Origin: Burkholderia cepacia
GTDB taxonomy: Bacteria; Pseudomonadota; Gammaproteobacteria; Burkholderiales; Burkholderiaceae
Assembly (NCBI RefSeq): GCF_001039005.1
Contig: NZ_LDWR01000010.1
Coordinates: forward strand, 1 to 64,000
Direction of reading: 5' to 3'
Length of the DNA stretch: 64,000 bases
Shown: piece by piece, positions 25,339 through 36,193 of the stretch
Layout of the letters: each line of letters begins with the position of its first letter
Numbering within the stretch: position 1 is the first letter of the stretch
The notes under the pieces: generated by a model
What the model saw: the letters and a program-made list of their open reading frames with translations, nothing else
Told to the model about the DNA's origin: nothing
Databases searched by the model: none
Translations under genes and position numbers: made by a program

Positions 25339-26613
25339 TTATTTAGGATCCCAATCAACGATGGCCTGGAGGCGTTGATATTCGGGAATTGTCTCGATCA
25401 ACGCGCGGATATCGTTGATCGCAGCCACCGGCCCCCGGCTGTCGCGAAAAACGCCAAAATACAACGGGCTACGGTACTTTGTTCGTCCGTTTATCGAGGT
25501 CGCTGCTGCCGCTTTCCTTTCGGCAGGAGACAGCATGGCCAGTATTTCATCACGAGGTTTCGTGAATCGAGGATCCCTGTTCTGGGTCGCGATCGCATTT
25601 TGTAGTTCACGCTCACGATCAGTCCGCATATCGCGCTCCGCTATGACTGTGTCGACTGACGTGTTCTCAGCCCAAGTCTGGATGATGGACGGCTTTGCAT
25701 TGCTCGCACTTCCGGAGAGTTGCTTATTCAAATGCATGAGCAGAATGTGTTGCTGGTCGGCCGGTACGGAGCGGAGTTTGGTTTCGATCCGGGTGCGTGC
25801 CGTCCGCTGGTCCCAGCGCGCCAGTTCGTTCACGATCCTGTTCATGCCTTGGCTGACCTGTGCGGAAAATGCAGGGGCAGCGGGTTGCAACGGGTCAGAA
25901 GACTGACGTTCCACCGACGTTCCGGGATCCGCGGCGTTCGGGCGCGCAGTGATGGTGACTCTGCTGTTCGGGGTCGCAGAATCTCGCATGAATGCGGCGA
26001 TGAGGTCGAAGCGTCCGTCGGCGCGCAGTCTGAAGTTGGCTACGATCGTGACATCGTCAGGTGTCGTTTGAAGCTTCTGCCCGTATTGCGACCTCGTGGC
26101 GCTTTGCGATGCGGGATTGCCCAGTCTTAACGTGCCACTCTGAATGGCCGATGCGATCTCGCGGGCCAGCATGCGCTCGCCGGGATCGCCGGAGTCCCGG
26201 TAGGCGTGGAGCCATTCGGTAGACGATCCGTTCACCATGCCGGGTGGAAGGGTTGGCGGATGCTGGATGGCTTCCCGGAAAGGGGCGAGGTCGCCAAACT
26301 GGCTGGCGTTGGTACGCCGGCTGGAGGACGGCGCAGGGTGGTTGCCGCTCTCGGCGGGCCCTGATGCTTCGGCATAGTTGTGCCACTGGCCGGAAGCATC
26401 ACCGGAGATGCGTCGATTTGACATGTTGGTGGTATTGGCGAAACCGTGTGTATCGGGTTGTCGTTTATACCGGCCAACATGCAGCGCGGATTGCAGCGAG
26501 GCGAAAACAGGTGTCGCCATGCGATGCGCCACGCGAAATCGGCTCACACCCGGACACGTTCGGCTCAGCGCAGCGTCTTCAGTTGCGACCACGATTTCCG
26601 GGCAGTCGGCCAC
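25339..26613 (-). CDS. Unrecognised protein
   Basis: Up to 424 residues; in-frame ATGs at 26424 (MSNRRISGDASGQWHN) and 26520 are other possible starts and none has a good ribosome binding site. The N-terminal part is rich in Ser, Asn, Pro and Thr. The C-terminal ~180 residues are helical and charged (GMNRIVNELARWDQRTARTR; MRTDRERELQNAIATQNRDP; LSPAERKAAAATSINGRTKY). No signal peptide or membrane span. The layout recalls secreted effector proteins, but I recognise no family. Lower GC than flanking genes. Confidence 0.5.
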   Translation of the reverse strand: MADCPEIVVATEDAALSRTCPGVSRFRVAHRMATPVFASLQSALHVGRYKRQPDTHGFANTTNMSNRRISGDASGQWHNYAEASGPAESGNHPAPSSSRRTNASQFGDLAPFREAIQHPPTLPPGMVNGSSTEWLHAYRDSGDPGERMLAREIASAIQSGTLRLGNPASQSATRSQYGQKLQTTPDDVTIVANFRLRADGRFDLIAAFMRDSATPNSRVTITARPNAADPGTSVERQSSDPLQPAAPAFSAQVSQGMNRIVNELARWDQRTARTRIETKLRSVPADQQHILLMHLNKQLSGSASNAKPSIIQTWAENTSVDTVIAERDMRTDRERELQNAIATQNRDPRFTKPRDEILAMLSPAERKAAAATSINGRTKYRSPLYFGVFRDSRGPVAAINDIRALIETIPEYQRLQAIVDWDPK

Positions 26614-26671
26614 GGAGGCGGGGAAAGCCGTGCGCTGAACTGAGAGGCGGACGACTAGCGCCGGACGTCTG

Positions 26672-27589
26672 TCACGCGCTGCTCACCACCGCCTGCTCGT
26701 CACGCGCGTACTGCGCCGGCGGCCGCCCGACATGCCGCGTGAACGCGACGCTGAACGTGCTCGCGGAACTGTAGCCGACGCGCCCCGCAATCTCGGCGAT
26801 GCGGCCTTCGTTGCGGCGGAGCAGATCCTTCGCGAGCGCCATCCGCCACGTGAGCAGGTATTCCATCGGCGCGACGCCGACCGCGCGGCTGAAGCGTTCG
26901 AAGAACGTCGAGCGCGACAGTGCCGCTTCCTTCGCCAGCTCGATGATCGTCCACGGATGCGCGGGGCGTTCGTGCATCCGGCGGATCGCGGCCGCGAGGC
27001 GGCTGTCGGCGAGCCCGCGCACGAGGCCGGGCGACGCGTTCGTGCCGGCCGTGAACCGCAACGCCTCGATCAGCAGCACTTCCAGCAGGCGCGACAGCAC
27101 GATCTCGCGCGCCGGCCGCTGCGCACGCGATTCGTCGCGCACCAGTTGCACGAGCGTGGTCAGCCGCGGTTCGCCGCGCACGTGCACGAATTGGGGGAGT
27201 AGCGACACCAGCAGCGCCGCGTCGGGCGAGCCGAAGCTGCAGTGGCCGACCATCATCCGCGTGTCGACCGGGTTGCCCGGATCGCCGACCCGGTGTTCGC
27301 CGCTGTCGAGCATGAGCGGCGGGCCCGTTTTGACCCCCGGCGGCAGCGGCGCGAGGCTCGACATCGCGATGCCGTAGGCCGCCGGGATCAGGATGAAATC
27401 ACCGGGCAGCAGCTCGATCGGCGCGTGCCCGTCGATCGCGATCCGGCACCCGCCGTCGAGGATCGCGCAATAGAACGGCTCGCCGGCGACCGCGCGGTTG
27501 ACGGACCACGGGCTCGCGCATTGAACGGACTTGGAGTGCCGCGCGCCCGGTTGCAGCAGCGTCACGACTTCGGTCAGCGGGTCGATCAT
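26672..27589 (-). CDS. AraC-family transcriptional regulator with cupin domain
   Basis: 305 residues from ATG 27589 (MIDPLTEV); an upstream in-frame start would add 20 residues. The N-terminal cupin domain (Cupin_6 type: FYCAILDGGCRIAIDG, LLPGDFILIPA) probably senses a ligand. The C-terminal double helix-turn-helix is typical (TIIELAKEAALSRSTFFERF; IAEIAGRVGYSSASTFSVAF; GRPPAQYAR). Divergent from the SDR gene at 27691 with ~100 bp between, so control of that gene is the obvious inference. Confidence 0.88.
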   Translation of the reverse strand: MIDPLTEVVTLLQPGARHSKSVQCASPWSVNRAVAGEPFYCAILDGGCRIAIDGHAPIELLPGDFILIPAAYGIAMSSLAPLPPGVKTGPPLMLDSGEHRVGDPGNPVDTRMMVGHCSFGSPDAALLVSLLPQFVHVRGEPRLTTLVQLVRDESRAQRPAREIVLSRLLEVLLIEALRFTAGTNASPGLVRGLADSRLAAAIRRMHERPAHPWTIIELAKEAALSRSTFFERFSRAVGVAPMEYLLTWRMALAKDLLRRNEGRIAEIAGRVGYSSASTFSVAFTRHVGRPPAQYARDEQAVVSSA

Positions 27590-27690
27590 CGCCGGACTCT
27601 CGCAAAAGAAAAGCGGATTTTCAATTGTAGCGAATACGGATCCGGCCATCTATCGTACGGACACATGCCCCACACATCCCAGGAGTTCGC

Positions 27691-28440
27691 ATGAAGACCG
27701 TACTGATTACCGGCTGTTCCTCCGGCTTCGGCCTCGAAATCGCCCGCCATTTCCTGGCCCGCGACTGGCAGGTCGTCGCGACGATGCGCACGCCGCGCGA
27801 GGACGTGCTGCCGCCGTCCGAACGCCTGCGCGTGCTGGCGCTCGACGTGACGAACGCGGACAGCATCCGCGCCGCGATCGACGCGGCCGGCCCGATCGAT
27901 GTGCTCGTCAACAACGCGGGCTTCGGCGCGGCCGCGCCGGCCGAACTCACGCCGCTCGATACGGTGCGCGCGCTGTTCGAGACCAACACGATCGGCACGA
28001 TCGCGGTCACACAGGCGGTGCTGCCGCAGTTTCGCCGGCGCGGGGCCGGCGTGGTCGTGAACGTCACGTCGAGCATCACGCTGAAGGCGCTGCCGCTGGT
28101 CAGCGCGTACCGGGCCAGCAAGGCGGCGGTCAACGCGTTCACCGAATCGATGGCGGTCGAACTCGAACCGTTCGGCGTGCGCACGCATCTCGTGCTGCCG
28201 GGCCGTGCGCCCGACACGCGCTTCGGCGACAACGCGCGTGCGCACATGCACGGCTTCGAACACGAGGCGTATGCGGAGTTTGTCGGGCAGGCGGTCGCGC
28301 GCATGCTCGATCCGTCGGGGCCGGTCACTCATGCGCAGGATGTCACGGAAGCGGTGTGGCGCGCGGCGACCGATCCGTCGAGCCCGATGCGTATTCCGGC
28401 CGGTGCGGATGCGGAGGCGTGGGCGGCTGGGGTGCGTTGA
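27691..28440 (+). CDS. Short-chain dehydrogenase/reductase
   Basis: 249 residues. Classical SDR: nucleotide-binding TGCSSGFG at residues 7-14, LDVTNADS, NNAG, catalytic Ser in VTSSIT and YxxxK as YRASK. An NAD(P)-dependent oxidoreductase of unknown substrate. Divergent partner of the AraC-type gene, a common regulator/target layout. Confidence 0.87.
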   Translation: MKTVLITGCSSGFGLEIARHFLARDWQVVATMRTPREDVLPPSERLRVLALDVTNADSIRAAIDAAGPIDVLVNNAGFGAAAPAELTPLDTVRALFETNTIGTIAVTQAVLPQFRRRGAGVVVNVTSSITLKALPLVSAYRASKAAVNAFTESMAVELEPFGVRTHLVLPGRAPDTRFGDNARAHMHGFEHEAYAEFVGQAVARMLDPSGPVTHAQDVTEAVWRAATDPSSPMRIPAGADAEAWAAGVR

Positions 28441-28542
28441 TCGGGCGGGAATCCGGGCGACACGTTTGCGTTTCCGTCGTGCCGGTCGGTCAAACCGGCG
28501 CGACGGATCGCGTCATGCGGGGAAGGGTGTTACCTCACGCCG

Positions 28543-29919
<1,377 letters not shown>

Positions 29920-29921
29920 TT

Positions 29922-30806
29922 ATGCGAGCTAGAAAAGGGGCTAATACCTTGGGGCTTTCGCTTGAAATCGACCTGCTGCGCTCGTTCGTCGTGATCGCCG
30001 AGGTGCGCGCGCTGAGTCGCGCGGCCGCGCGCGTCGGGCGCACGCAGTCCGCGCTGAGTCAGCAGATGAAGCGGCTCGAGGATATCGTCGACCAGCCGCT
30101 GTTCCAGCGCACCGGCCGCGGCGTGGTGCTGACCCACCCGGGCGAGCGGCTGCTCGTGCATGCGCAGCGCATCCTGCGGCTGCACGACGAGGCGATGGCC
30201 GACCTGTGCGGCACGGGATTGTCGGGGACCATCCGGTTCGGGTGCCCGGACGATTACGCCGAGGTGTTTCTGCCGTCGCTGCTGCGGCAGTTTTCGATCC
30301 AGCATCCGCAGGCGATCGTGGAAATCGTCTGCGGGCCGACGCCGCGGCTGCTCGAACAACTCGAGAAGCGCGCGGTCGATCTCGCGATGATTTCATTGCC
30401 GGACGATGGAGCGAACGACGACATCATTCGCCGCGAGCAACTGGTCTGGATCGGCTATCCGGGGCTGGAGCCCGCGCATTTCGATCCGCTGCCGCTCGCG
30501 CTGTCCGATCGCGACACGCTCGACCACATCGCGGCGTGCGAAGCATTGAACCGCGCCGGCCGGGATTACCGTGTCGCGTATGCGAGCAGCAGTCTCGCGG
30601 GGCTGATCGCACTGGTGCGCTCGGGGCAGGCGTTCGCGGTGATGACGCAGACGGCGGTGCCGGCCGACCTTGCGATCGTCAACGGCGATCCGCGGTTGCC
30701 GCCGTTACCGGCTGTAGGAATTACGCTGAAATTTGACCGGAAACGGCCGTCGCATCTGACGGCGGCGTTCGCCGAGCATATCCGGCTCAAGCTGCCGCTG
30801 CTGTGA
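29922..30806 (+). CDS. dgdR: LysR-type regulator of dgdA
   Basis: 294 residues from ATG 29922; a TTG at 29949 with AGGGG 8 bp upstream (MGLSLEIDLLRSF) is an alternative start. LysR winged helix (LLRSFVVIAEVRALSRAAARVGRTQSALSQQMKRLE), then the effector domain (IRFGCPDDYAEVFLPSLLRQF). In B. cepacia, DgdR represses dgdA until dialkylglycines are present, and is divergent from it exactly as here. The shared 77-bp interval must contain both promoters and the operator. Confidence 0.93.
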   Translation: MRARKGANTLGLSLEIDLLRSFVVIAEVRALSRAAARVGRTQSALSQQMKRLEDIVDQPLFQRTGRGVVLTHPGERLLVHAQRILRLHDEAMADLCGTGLSGTIRFGCPDDYAEVFLPSLLRQFSIQHPQAIVEIVCGPTPRLLEQLEKRAVDLAMISLPDDGANDDIIRREQLVWIGYPGLEPAHFDPLPLALSDRDTLDHIAACEALNRAGRDYRVAYASSSLAGLIALVRSGQAFAVMTQTAVPADLAIVNGDPRLPPLPAVGITLKFDRKRPSHLTAAFAEHIRLKLPLL

Positions 30807-30897
30807 GGGGCTCGGCCGCCGCGGGGAGCACCCGCGGGCCGAACGTCAGACTATTGCGTATTGGATGGCGTGGTGCACCCGGACTGCGGCGAGCCGC

Positions 30898-31284
30898 TCA
30901 TTGTGCCGGGCCGTTGCCCGTGTTCGGGTTGTTCATCGCCGCCGCGCGCGCCTGGGCAGCCTGCAGGTTTTCCGGATACTGCGTACTTCTGGCCATCGAC
31001 GGCTTGTAACCCGCCTTTTCGATTTGAATGAGTTCCTTGCGAACTTCCGCGCGGGTCTTTGCCGGTTGCTCTTCCTGCGGCAGGTGTCCGCACTCCGCGA
31101 TCGGCTCGGCACGCAGGTTCGTCGCCTTGCTTTCCCAGACGGATTTCATGTCGAACATCTCGCCGACCGCGTGGAAATCCTCGCCCCAGAGGGCCATGGT
31201 CGGGCACGCGATATTCACCTCGGCGTCGGCGAGAGCCGTGCGGCGCGACGCGTAGCGAACCCGCGTGGCGCGCCCGGCGCCGCC
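30898..31284 (-). pseudogene. Fused remnants: hydrolase C-terminus joined to DUF4148 C-terminus
   Basis: One open frame made of two unrelated pieces. About 31255-31060 encodes the end of an alpha/beta-hydrolase of the haloacetate-dehalogenase type (VNIACPTMALWGEDFHAVGE, then AECGHLPQEEQP, which has the catalytic-His region). From about 31058 the frame continues as the C-terminus of a DUF4148 protein (RAEVRKELIQIEKAGYKPS, then YPENLQAAQAR). No signal peptide of the DUF4148 part and no nucleophile region of the hydrolase remain. A deletion scar rather than a working gene. Confidence 0.7.
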
Positions 31285-31287
31285 GCG

Positions 31288-31788
31288 TCAGGCGAAGTAG
31301 CCGGCATAGCGCGGTGTGTAGCTGCGAAACAGCGCCGTGCGGATGCGCGAGCCCGCGCCTTCCGCGGCGACGAGCAGGTCCACCCGTTCGCGCGTCGTGC
31401 CGATCTGCAGGTCGACGCCGTCCGGGTCGCGGTTCTCGACCGTCACGGGGCTGTCGTACCGGATCATCCCGTCCGGCAGCATTGCGCACAGCGCGCGATA
31501 GACGATGTCCCACGACGAGAACGGCAGCCATTGGCACGCGTCGTCGACGATTCCGCCCGCGCGGTCGATCCAGCGCCGGCGGCGCGTCGGGACTGTCGCG
31601 ATCGACAGTCGTTGGCCGCCGTGCGCGTCGAGAAAGGCCGTCATGCGGCGCAGGACCGCGACCCCGCCGCCGTGATCGGGCACGCGCCGGTCGCGGCGCT
31701 CATGGACGACGACCTCGTGACCGATGCAATTCAGCGTGACGGCGGCGGCCAGGCCCGTGATGGAGCCGCCGGCGATCGCGATCTTCAT
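31288..31788 (-). pseudogene. N-terminal fragment of an FAD-dependent monooxygenase
   Basis: 166 residues of a protein normally ~380 long. The FAD-binding Rossmann motif is intact (IAIAGGSITGLAAAVTLN ... VVVHERR), as is the central DLLVAAEGAGSRIR (DG-type) region. The frame stops just after RYAGYFA, where relatives have a Trp (YxAWRG); a TGA takes its place, and RGG follows in frame. The downstream half is replaced by the hydrolase fragment at 31255. Truncated and unlikely to be active. Confidence 0.75.
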
Positions 31789-32340
31789 GATGCGCCTCTC
31801 GAAACGGGCCTCCGGCGCGGATATCGCGGGTAGCGAAGCCCCATGAGAGCAGTCTCGATCGAGCCGACTGAATAGTCCTAAACCGCGTCTTAAATCACTT
31901 GATTTATGTGGTGTGCGCGGCGGCGCGGACGATCGGTTTCAACGGCGGGCTTCGAGGGGGCTTTTGATTCCCGTGCGTTTTTCCGGTTAGACACCATTCA
32001 GCCTGGCAGAATTTGCCTTGCAGCCTCAAATAAATATTTATATAAAACAGTAGATTAATGTTTGCCCTCTGCGTGAAGAGCCGTGATTGCCTTCGGCGGT
32101 GGCAGTGCCGACCAAGAGCGCTATCACGCCTGGCTTCGCCAGCTGACTCGGTCGTTAGGCGCGCGACTGGTAGACGGGATGGGGTTGTCGGCCGCGATAC
32201 TCGACAAGATCCGCTTCGCGTTGAGCGCCACTGGAAAATTGAAGGTGCCGCGCAAGTTGATGCCTTCCATGTGAGTGGGGGCGATTCGCCGGAGCTGCTC
32301 GGTTTCGATTGGATGACCTCGACTTTTTTTGAGGCGAAAA
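31789..32340. other. Gene-free stretch with a possible dehydrogenase remnant
   Basis: 31850-32060 is AT-rich without a frame. On the minus strand 32130-32290 encodes MEGINLRGTFNFPVALNAKR, which resembles the C-terminal end of zinc-type alcohol dehydrogenases (INLRGSFRF pattern); too short to be sure. The right end contains the promoter and start region of the transporter at 32341. Confidence 0.35.
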
Positions 32341-33237
32341 ATGTCCGGAACGGTAACGAAATCAAGTGAGCGATTTTGGGCGCTCAGTCTCGTGGGGATA
32401 ACGGCGCTTTGGGGGTGGTCGTTCGTCGCCATCCATGATGCACTGTCTACTTTGAGTGCGTCTGCATTCAATAGCTATCGATTCTTGGTGGCGAGCTTTG
32501 TTCTCGTTGTTATAGTCATTCCGGTGCTTGGAAAATTCACGAAGCAGGAGTTTTTTGGCGGTCTGTATGCCGGATTGGCACTATTTTGTGCATTTGCATT
32601 TCAGACGGCAGGTCTTAAATATACTACCGCATCTAATGCGGCATTTATCACAGGCCTGGCGGTTGTGTTCACGCCGTTATTTTCATTTCTGATCTTGAGA
32701 TTGAATCCGACGAGGCAGCAGTTGATAGGTGCAGTAATAGCTACGATCGGGCTTGGGTTGTTGACAATAAAAGGCTTGTCGGTTCATTTTGGGGATATTC
32801 TGGTTCTGGGTTGTGCGGCTTCATTTGCACTCCACATCGTGATTCTTTCGAGAGCAAGCAAGAGTGCGCATTCGGGTCGTATCACGTTGGTGCAAATACT
32901 GGTAGTGGGTTTGGCATCCCTCGCCTGGTCTGTAATGTTCGGAGAGTTTTCGCTTCCCAAAACAGGCTCCTCTATTTGGGCGATTGTTATAATTGGAGTT
33001 TTGGGGACCACTTTGGGGTTTTTCGTTCAAACAAAGGCCCAAATTTCTTCTCCGCCCAGTAGGATTGCCCTAATTATCGTGCTTGAGCCGGTATTTGGTG
33101 GGTTGTTCGGATATTTTCTGGCGGGAGATCGTCTCAGTGGTCTAAATTTGATTGGAGCAATGTTGATTATTCTGGGTATGGTGGTCACTGAATATCGCTT
33201 TTCACGAGCAACGGCGCGGCCGGAAATCGCAAACTAG
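32341..33237 (+). CDS. EamA/DMT-family transporter
   Basis: 298 residues from ATG 32341 with GAGGCG upstream. Ten predicted helices in two EamA repeats (GITALWGWSFVAIHDALS; PSRIALIIVLEPVFGGLFGY). Clearly lower GC than its neighbours, with many TTT/ATT/AAT codons, so probably acquired. Substrate unknown; relatives move amino acids or small metabolites. Not in an operon. Confidence 0.82.
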   Translation: MSGTVTKSSERFWALSLVGITALWGWSFVAIHDALSTLSASAFNSYRFLVASFVLVVIVIPVLGKFTKQEFFGGLYAGLALFCAFAFQTAGLKYTTASNAAFITGLAVVFTPLFSFLILRLNPTRQQLIGAVIATIGLGLLTIKGLSVHFGDILVLGCAASFALHIVILSRASKSAHSGRITLVQILVVGLASLAWSVMFGEFSLPKTGSSIWAIVIIGVLGTTLGFFVQTKAQISSPPSRIALIIVLEPVFGGLFGYFLAGDRLSGLNLIGAMLIILGMVVTEYRFSRATARPEIAN

Positions 33238-33373
33238 AATTCAGGCGCGAGTCTTGTCGGGTTTGTCGATACTCGGAACCCCCTTGCTTGGGGGCGTTAA
33301 CCGTTGTCGCCGCTGGACCTTCGAACACCGGTAAAACGCAGCAAAATCAAGGGGACCCTTCCGACTGCGCGCT

Positions 33374-34291
33374 TCAGCTGCGCTTGCCCTGCAGCGTCGG
33401 AATCTGCGCGAACAGCGACGAGAGCCAGTCGACGAAGACCTTGAGCTTGACGGGCGTATGTCGATTGGGCGGATACAGGATCGAGATCGGCCGCGGCGGC
33501 GTGTTGAAATCGGTCAGCACCTCGCGCAGGCGCCCCGATTGCAGATACGGCTCGACCAGGTACAGCGCGGTCCTGATCAAGCCGATGCCCGCGACGCCGC
33601 ACGCGATGTAGGCGTCGGCATCGTTGACCGCGACCGTGCCGCACATCTGCACGATGCGCGTTTCGCCGTCGACGACGTAGTCCCACGGGCGCGGCCGGCC
33701 CGTATCGGCCGAGATGTGGCTGACCGCGACGTGCTGCGCGAGATCGTCCACCGTTTCGGGCACGCCGTATCGGTCGAGATACGTGGAGGACGCGCACGTG
33801 CAGGTCGTCAGGCTGCCGATCCGTTTCGCGACCAGGCCCGAATCGTCGAGCGCGCCGATCCGCACCACGCAGTCGACGCCTTCGCCGACGAGGTCGATCT
33901 GGCGATCGGTCACGCCGAGCTCGACCATGATGCCCGGATGGGCGGCGAGAAACTCGGGCAGGGCCGGTATCATGATCTGCTTCGCCATGGCCGGCGGCAG
34001 GTTCACTTTCAGGCGGCCGCGCGGCACATTGCGCGCTTGCGACACCGATGCCTCCATGTCGTCGATCTCGCGCAGCACCGCGACCGAGCGTTCGTAGTAC
34101 GCCTGCCCGTCCTCGGTCAGCGAGATCCGGCGCGTGGTGCGGTTCAGCAGCCGGCAGCCGAGATGCTGTTCGAGTCCGCTCAGCAGCGCGGACACGCGCG
34201 GCGTCGTGAGCCCGGTCGTGTCGGACGCGCGCGTGAAGCTGCCCGTCTCGACGATGCGCGTAAATACGCGCATCGAAAGCAAGGTATCCAT
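33374..34291 (-). CDS. LysR-family transcriptional regulator
   Basis: 305 residues. The winged helix (MRVFTRIVETGSFTRASDTT, LTTPRVSALLSGLEQHLG, LNRTTRRISLTEDG) is followed by an effector domain of the CrgA/DsdC-like subgroup (GRLKVNLPPAMAKQIMIPALP, GVDCVVRIGALDDSGLVAKRIG). Its old target may have been the molybdenum hydroxylase whose remnant lies just upstream on the same strand. No divergent partner remains. Confidence 0.85.
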   Translation of the reverse strand: MDTLLSMRVFTRIVETGSFTRASDTTGLTTPRVSALLSGLEQHLGCRLLNRTTRRISLTEDGQAYYERSVAVLREIDDMEASVSQARNVPRGRLKVNLPPAMAKQIMIPALPEFLAAHPGIMVELGVTDRQIDLVGEGVDCVVRIGALDDSGLVAKRIGSLTTCTCASSTYLDRYGVPETVDDLAQHVAVSHISADTGRPRPWDYVVDGETRIVQMCGTVAVNDADAYIACGVAGIGLIRTALYLVEPYLQSGRLREVLTDFNTPPRPISILYPPNRHTPVKLKVFVDWLSSLFAQIPTLQGKRS

Positions 34292-34363
34292 CGTTCGGAA
34301 ATCTCCAGCCTGTTGGTTGCCGGCGCCGGTGCGTGCCGGCGCGGCTGTTGTTTTGAGGTGCCG

Positions 34364-35010
34364 CTACGCATCGATGCGCTTCCTGAGCCCGTCGCCCGCG
34401 AACGGCATTTCGCGCAGCCGCTGGCCGGTCGCATCGAAAACCGCATTGGCCAGCGCACCCGCGGTCGGCCCCATCGACGCTTCGGCCGCACCGAGGAACG
34501 GTGCGCCCGGCCGGTTGATCAGGTGCACCTTGATGCTTTGCGGTGCGGCGCCGAAACGCAGGATCGGATAGCTGCTCCAGTCGAAGCTGCGGATGCGCTG
34601 CGTATCGTATTTCAGTGCCTCATACAGTGTCCAGCTCGCGGCCTGCACGATGCCGCCTTCGATCTGGTTGCGGATGCCGTCCGGCGATACGACCTGGCCG
34701 GCGTCGACCGCGACTTCCGCGTGATCGAGCGTCACCTGGTCGGTTTCCGGCACGACCGAGATGTCGATCGCGATCGCGACGTAGGCCATCAGGTTCTTGT
34801 ATCGGCCGAACGCGAAGCCGACGCCGCGGTTGCGTTCGCGCGGCGGCCGCGGCCAGCCGAACTTGGTCGCGACGAGCTGGATCACCTGGCGCGCGCGGTG
34901 ATCCTGCATGTGCCGCAGCCGGGACTCGACGGGATCGATGCCGGCGGTGTGCGCCAGCTCGTCCATGAAGCTTTCAATTGCCCAGACGTTCGTGTGCGCG
35001 ACGCCGCGCG
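34364..35010 (-). pseudogene. C-terminal fragment of a molybdenum hydroxylase large subunit
   Basis: About 215 residues from the end of an IorB/xanthine-dehydrogenase-type large subunit (normally ~700+). Recognisable parts are VWAIESFMDELAHTAGIDP, GVGFAFGRYKNLMAYVA, and the Mo-cofactor site near the end, FLGAAEASMGPTAGALANAV (catalytic Glu of GAAEAS). The upstream part is missing: at ~35010 the reading frame gives way to a kinase fragment in another frame. No small subunit or chaperone gene is present. Confidence 0.75.
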
Positions 35011-36003
35011 CGCATTGCGCGTGAAGTGCTCGGTCAGTGCGGTCTTGCCGACGCCGGCCGGCCCGTCGATCAGCACGATGGCCGTCGCGCCGGTTTGCGA
35101 TACGGCCGCCAACACGTCGTCGAGCCGACGTATTTCAATTTCGCGGCCGATCAGCTTCAGGATCAGGTCGCTCAGGATCGCGGGCACGTCGTCGCGAAAG
35201 GCGGCGGGCGGCGACGGTTGCATGGCGACGTGCGCGTGAACCCACTCGGACGTCGACGCGGCCTTGTAAGGCATCGCGCCCGTCAGCAGGCGGAACAGCG
35301 TGATGCCGAACGCGTACAGGTCGGAGCGCTCGTCGACGGATGCGCCTTCCGACACTTCGGGCGCAGCGTAGACGGCGAAATCCGTGCGCATCGTGCCTGC
35401 CGCGGTTTTTCCCGTCCGGCGCTCCCGCGCATGGGCGAACGAGCGGAGCATCACCGTGCCGTCCGGTGCGGTGACGAAACTGGCCGGCTGGAGATCGCCA
35501 TGCAGCCAGCCGCGCCGGTGCAGTTCCCCGAGCGTGCGCGCGGCATGGATCGCCGCTTCGAGAAAGCGGTCGAGCGGCAGTTGCCCGTCCGCCAGCGAGT
35601 CGAACGCATGCACGTCCATGCGCGGATAAACGAGCACCGGGCCGTCGGCGCGGATCAGCGCAACCGACAAAAGCGCCCACGCGGGTTCCAGCGTCTCGTT
35701 CAATGCGTATTCGTGCTCGAATTGCCGGCAGCGCTGATCGAATTCCCAGCCGGTCTGGCACGCGGACCACACGCGCTCCGTCGCGGCGTCCATCAGGTCG
35801 AACCGCAGCACGTCGCCCGAGCGGACCGCATTCGACAGGCTGGCGCGCGCGAGCCAGTCGGCATCCATTCGATTCGCATCGTCCGGGTCACGCAAGAGCT
35901 GGGTCACGGTCGGGTGGCACGCTGGGTGGCGCAGGGCGGAACCGGCTCTCGATACGGGGTCGGCCGGGCTGGGTCGCGCGCGTCTGGGCGGCGGCTCGTG
36001 CAT
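34882..36003 (-). pseudogene. Truncated Ser/Thr kinase-ATPase sensor protein
   Basis: Start of a large multidomain kinase (these run to ~1,700 residues or more). From MHEPPP at 36003 there is a kinase-like domain: LHRRGWLHGDLQPASF (catalytic loop), YAAPEVSEGASVDERSDLYAFG (APE and subdomain IX), LLTGAMPYKA. LSDLILKL then runs straight into GREIEIRRLDDVL and the P-loop GPAGVGKTA, so the usual ~50-residue linker is missing. Homology ends at ~35010, and the frame runs out of register over the molybdenum hydroxylase fragment to 34882. Not functional as a sensor. Confidence 0.7.
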
Positions 36004-36193
36004 TGTCCGCCAGCCCGCGAGAGTTTGCAGTACCCCCAGGCCTCTGCGTTGTACGAGCACAGGGCAGAGGATGGCGGACCGGCGGCGCGGAAGGGGCGGC
36101 ACACGCGCAACAGCCGGTGGACAGCCGATCGATGTGCGCAGCCGTGCGCCGCACCGGTGGTATGCGACGCAACGCGCCAGCACGCATTCGGCG

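Noticed and set aside
31904..32365. 153-codon minus-strand frame
   Set aside because: Mixed composition with only a 20-residue dehydrogenase-like stretch, which lies in a different frame.
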